From Candidatus Enterococcus ferrettii (lineage in GTDB: Bacteria; Bacillota; Bacilli; Lactobacillales; Enterococcaceae), in assembly GCF_017377655.1 (NCBI RefSeq), contig NZ_JAFREL010000087.1, forward strand, positions 1 through 5,709: DNA of 5,709 nt, read 5' to 3'. The notes under the pieces were generated by a model. That model saw only the letters and a program-made list of their open reading frames with translations, did no database searches and was not told where the DNA came from. Numbering within the stretch: position 1 is the first letter of the stretch; each line of letters begins with the position of its first letter. This document shows positions 4,619 to 5,709 of the stretch, one piece after another. The position numbers and the translations under genes were made by a program.

Positions 4619-5709
4619 TTATCCTCTCCTATTCCTTTTATCATTAATATACCAGATTGAAACTACACAAAGGAGAATGAGCAGGCCAAGTAAAACTAGA
4701 ACACTTTCATGCAAACTACCGGTCCGTGGAAGTTGCGTTACGGCAGTTCTCCCTGATGTTGTCATGATTGGCGTATTCGTTTCTCTGTTTGGCTTCTCTG
4801 TTTTCGTAGTTGGTTCATCAAAGTCATACGTATTCGTAATGTTTGTTCCTTCAATCTTAGTTTCATATCCCTTAACTGGATCTTCTGTCAAGGTATAGTC
4901 ATATACTTTACCATCTTTGTCAAATTTTGGTAAATTTGTAAAATTATATTTCCACTCTCCGGATTCATCCGGCTTAACTTCTTTAACTACCTTCTCCTTG
5001 TTATTTTGATACAGGCGAACGGTAATTGATTTTGGACGAGTCTTGAATTTATCCTCATTATCTTTCCAGAATTTCTGGCCACTAATTTCGGTGACTTCTT
5101 TATCGGTATACGTATTGATGATTGTTGTGTCTTCAATTGTCGTCTCATATCCTTTAACTGGGTCTTCCTTCACTGTGTAGTTGTAGGCTTCACCTTGTTC
5201 ATCGTATTTTGGCAAATCGGTGAAACTGTATGCCCAATTGCCTGATTCGTCTGCTTTAATTTCTTTTGCCGCATATTCCTCATCATTTTGGAGTAGACGA
5301 ACAGTGATTGCTTCTGGTCGTGTCTTGAATTTATTATTGTAGTCTTTCCAGATTTTCTCTCCACTAATCTCGGTTGTTTCCTTATTTTTGTACGTATTAG
5401 TGATCGCCGTACCTTTTACCTCAGACTCGTATTCTTTAACTGGGTCTTCCTTCACTGTGTAGTTGTAGGTTTCACCTTGTTCATCGTATTTTGGTAAATC
5501 GGTGAAACTATAAGCCCAATTACCTGACTCGTCTGCTTTAATTTCTTTTGTCGCATATTCCTCATCATTTTGGAGTAGACGAACAGTGATTGACTCTGGT
5601 CGTGTCTTGAACTTATTATTGTAGTCTTTCCAGGTTTTCTCTCCACTAATCTCTGTTGTTTCCTTATTTTTGTACGTATTAGTGATAGACGTACCTTTTA
5701 CCTCAGACT
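4619..5709 (-). CDS. LPxTG-anchored cell-wall surface protein with Cna_B repeats (N-terminus outside window)
   Basis: This is the C-terminal 362 residues of a sortase-anchored surface protein, probably an adhesin or pilin-like stalk. Numbering from the first full codon (5707-5705), it begins in the tail of one B-type Cna domain, followed by three complete domains at about 19-106, 113-200 and 207-294. Each keeps the residues expected to form an internal isopeptide bond: Lys in SG(E/Q)KxWKD (24, 118, 212), Glu in YT(V/L)xEDPVK (87, 181, 275) and Asn in NTY (104, 198, 292). A Thr/Pro-rich spacer then leads to the sorting signal: LPRTG (326-330), a hydrophobic stretch (about 335-354) and the basic tail NDKRNRRG. 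The frame is open to the right edge; the GTG at 5455 is an internal valine with no ribosome binding site, not a start. The signal peptide and any ligand-binding domain must lie beyond the window. Cna_B domains act as stiff, protease-resistant spacers holding an N-terminal binding region away from the wall. The ligand is unknown. Confidence 0.95.
   Translation of the reverse strand, partial: SEVKGTSITNTYKNKETTEISGEKTWKDYNNKFKTRPESITVRLLQNDEEYATKEIKADESGNWAYSFTDLPKYDEQGETYNYTVKEDPVKEYESEVKGTAITNTYKNKETTEISGEKIWKDYNNKFKTRPEAITVRLLQNDEEYAAKEIKADESGNWAYSFTDLPKYDEQGEAYNYTVKEDPVKGYETTIEDTTIINTYTDKEVTEISGQKFWKDNEDKFKTRPKSITVRLYQNNKEKVVKEVKPDESGEWKYNFTNLPKFDKDGKVYDYTLTEDPVKGYETKIEGTNITNTYDFDEPTTKTEKPNRETNTPIMTTSGRTAVTQLPRTGSLHESVLVLLGLLILLCVVSIWYINDKRNRRG
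4862..5707 (-). repeat. Three tandem 282-bp coding repeats (Cna_B domains)
   Basis: Three head-to-tail units of exactly 282 bp (94 codons) occupy 5426-5707, 5144-5425 and 4862-5143. By hand count the first two differ at 16 of 282 bases (about 94% identical) and at 6 of 94 residues. The third, nearest the wall anchor, shares only 57 of 94 residues with the second. The array may continue beyond the right edge. The pattern fits recent duplication or gene conversion among outer repeats with an older, fixed membrane-proximal copy. Confidence 0.95.

Noticed and set aside
4677..4898. A 73-codon forward frame opposite the sorting signal
   Set aside because: It is the antisense reading of the LPRTG and membrane region, whose reverse-strand coding is unambiguous; no ribosome binding site.
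4619..5455. GTG at 5455 as the start of the surface protein
   Set aside because: It is the valine of the repeated YTVKEDP motif; the frame stays open and repeat-like to the window edge, and no ribosome binding site is present.
5170..5646. Two similar 64-codon reverse-strand frames at 5170-5364 and 5452-5646, seemingly a duplicated small gene
   Set aside because: They are 282 bp apart and are simply the alternate frame of the Cna_B coding repeats; they have no ribosome binding sites.
4862..5707. Regular repeats as a CRISPR array
   Set aside because: The units are 282 bp, contiguous without spacers, and encode Cna_B protein domains.

Overview
The window looks like chromosome from a low-GC Gram-positive bacterium, most likely a member of the Lactobacillales such as Enterococcus or a relative. 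The evidence is AT-rich DNA, AGGAG-type ribosome binding sites, a sortase-anchored (LPRTG) surface protein with B-type Cna repeats, and a TnpB of the kind common in enterococci, listeriae and streptococci. The genus is inferred from general knowledge; no search was possible.

Layout, left to right. Bases 1-1177 are the right part of an IS200/IS605-family element: a tnpB gene cut by the window edge but with an intact catalytic core, followed by a structured right end that probably encodes the 3' part of its omega (guide) RNA. The element ends at about base 1177 and lies directly against the C-terminal half of an FMN-dependent azoreductase-like gene (1179-1535), which keeps its own terminator (1569-1605). 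Bases 1606-2690 contain no intact gene. They hold weak traces of a decayed reverse-strand gene and a clearer forward pseudogene (2174-2626) whose last 98 codons are open but have no ribosome binding site. Two tandem LysR-type regulator genes follow (2705-3601 and 3662-4537), then a near-perfect bidirectional hairpin terminator. A convergent reverse-strand gene for a cell-wall-anchored Cna_B repeat protein runs off the right edge (4619-5709).

Functional links. The element has apparently split an azoreductase gene. Its last five bases, TTCAC, complete the disrupted reading frame as Phe-Thr-Val, so clean excision would restore the gene. The sequence just after the element, which would serve as the TnpB guide, is azoreductase coding sequence, so the TnpB-guide RNA complex should recognise the uninterrupted allele. 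The LysR pair may be an operon, but its target genes are not evident. The surface protein is a separate convergent unit. I found no new multi-gene defence or biosynthetic system. The most interesting items are the element-azoreductase junction with its implied guide, and the highly similar 282-bp repeats in the adhesin.
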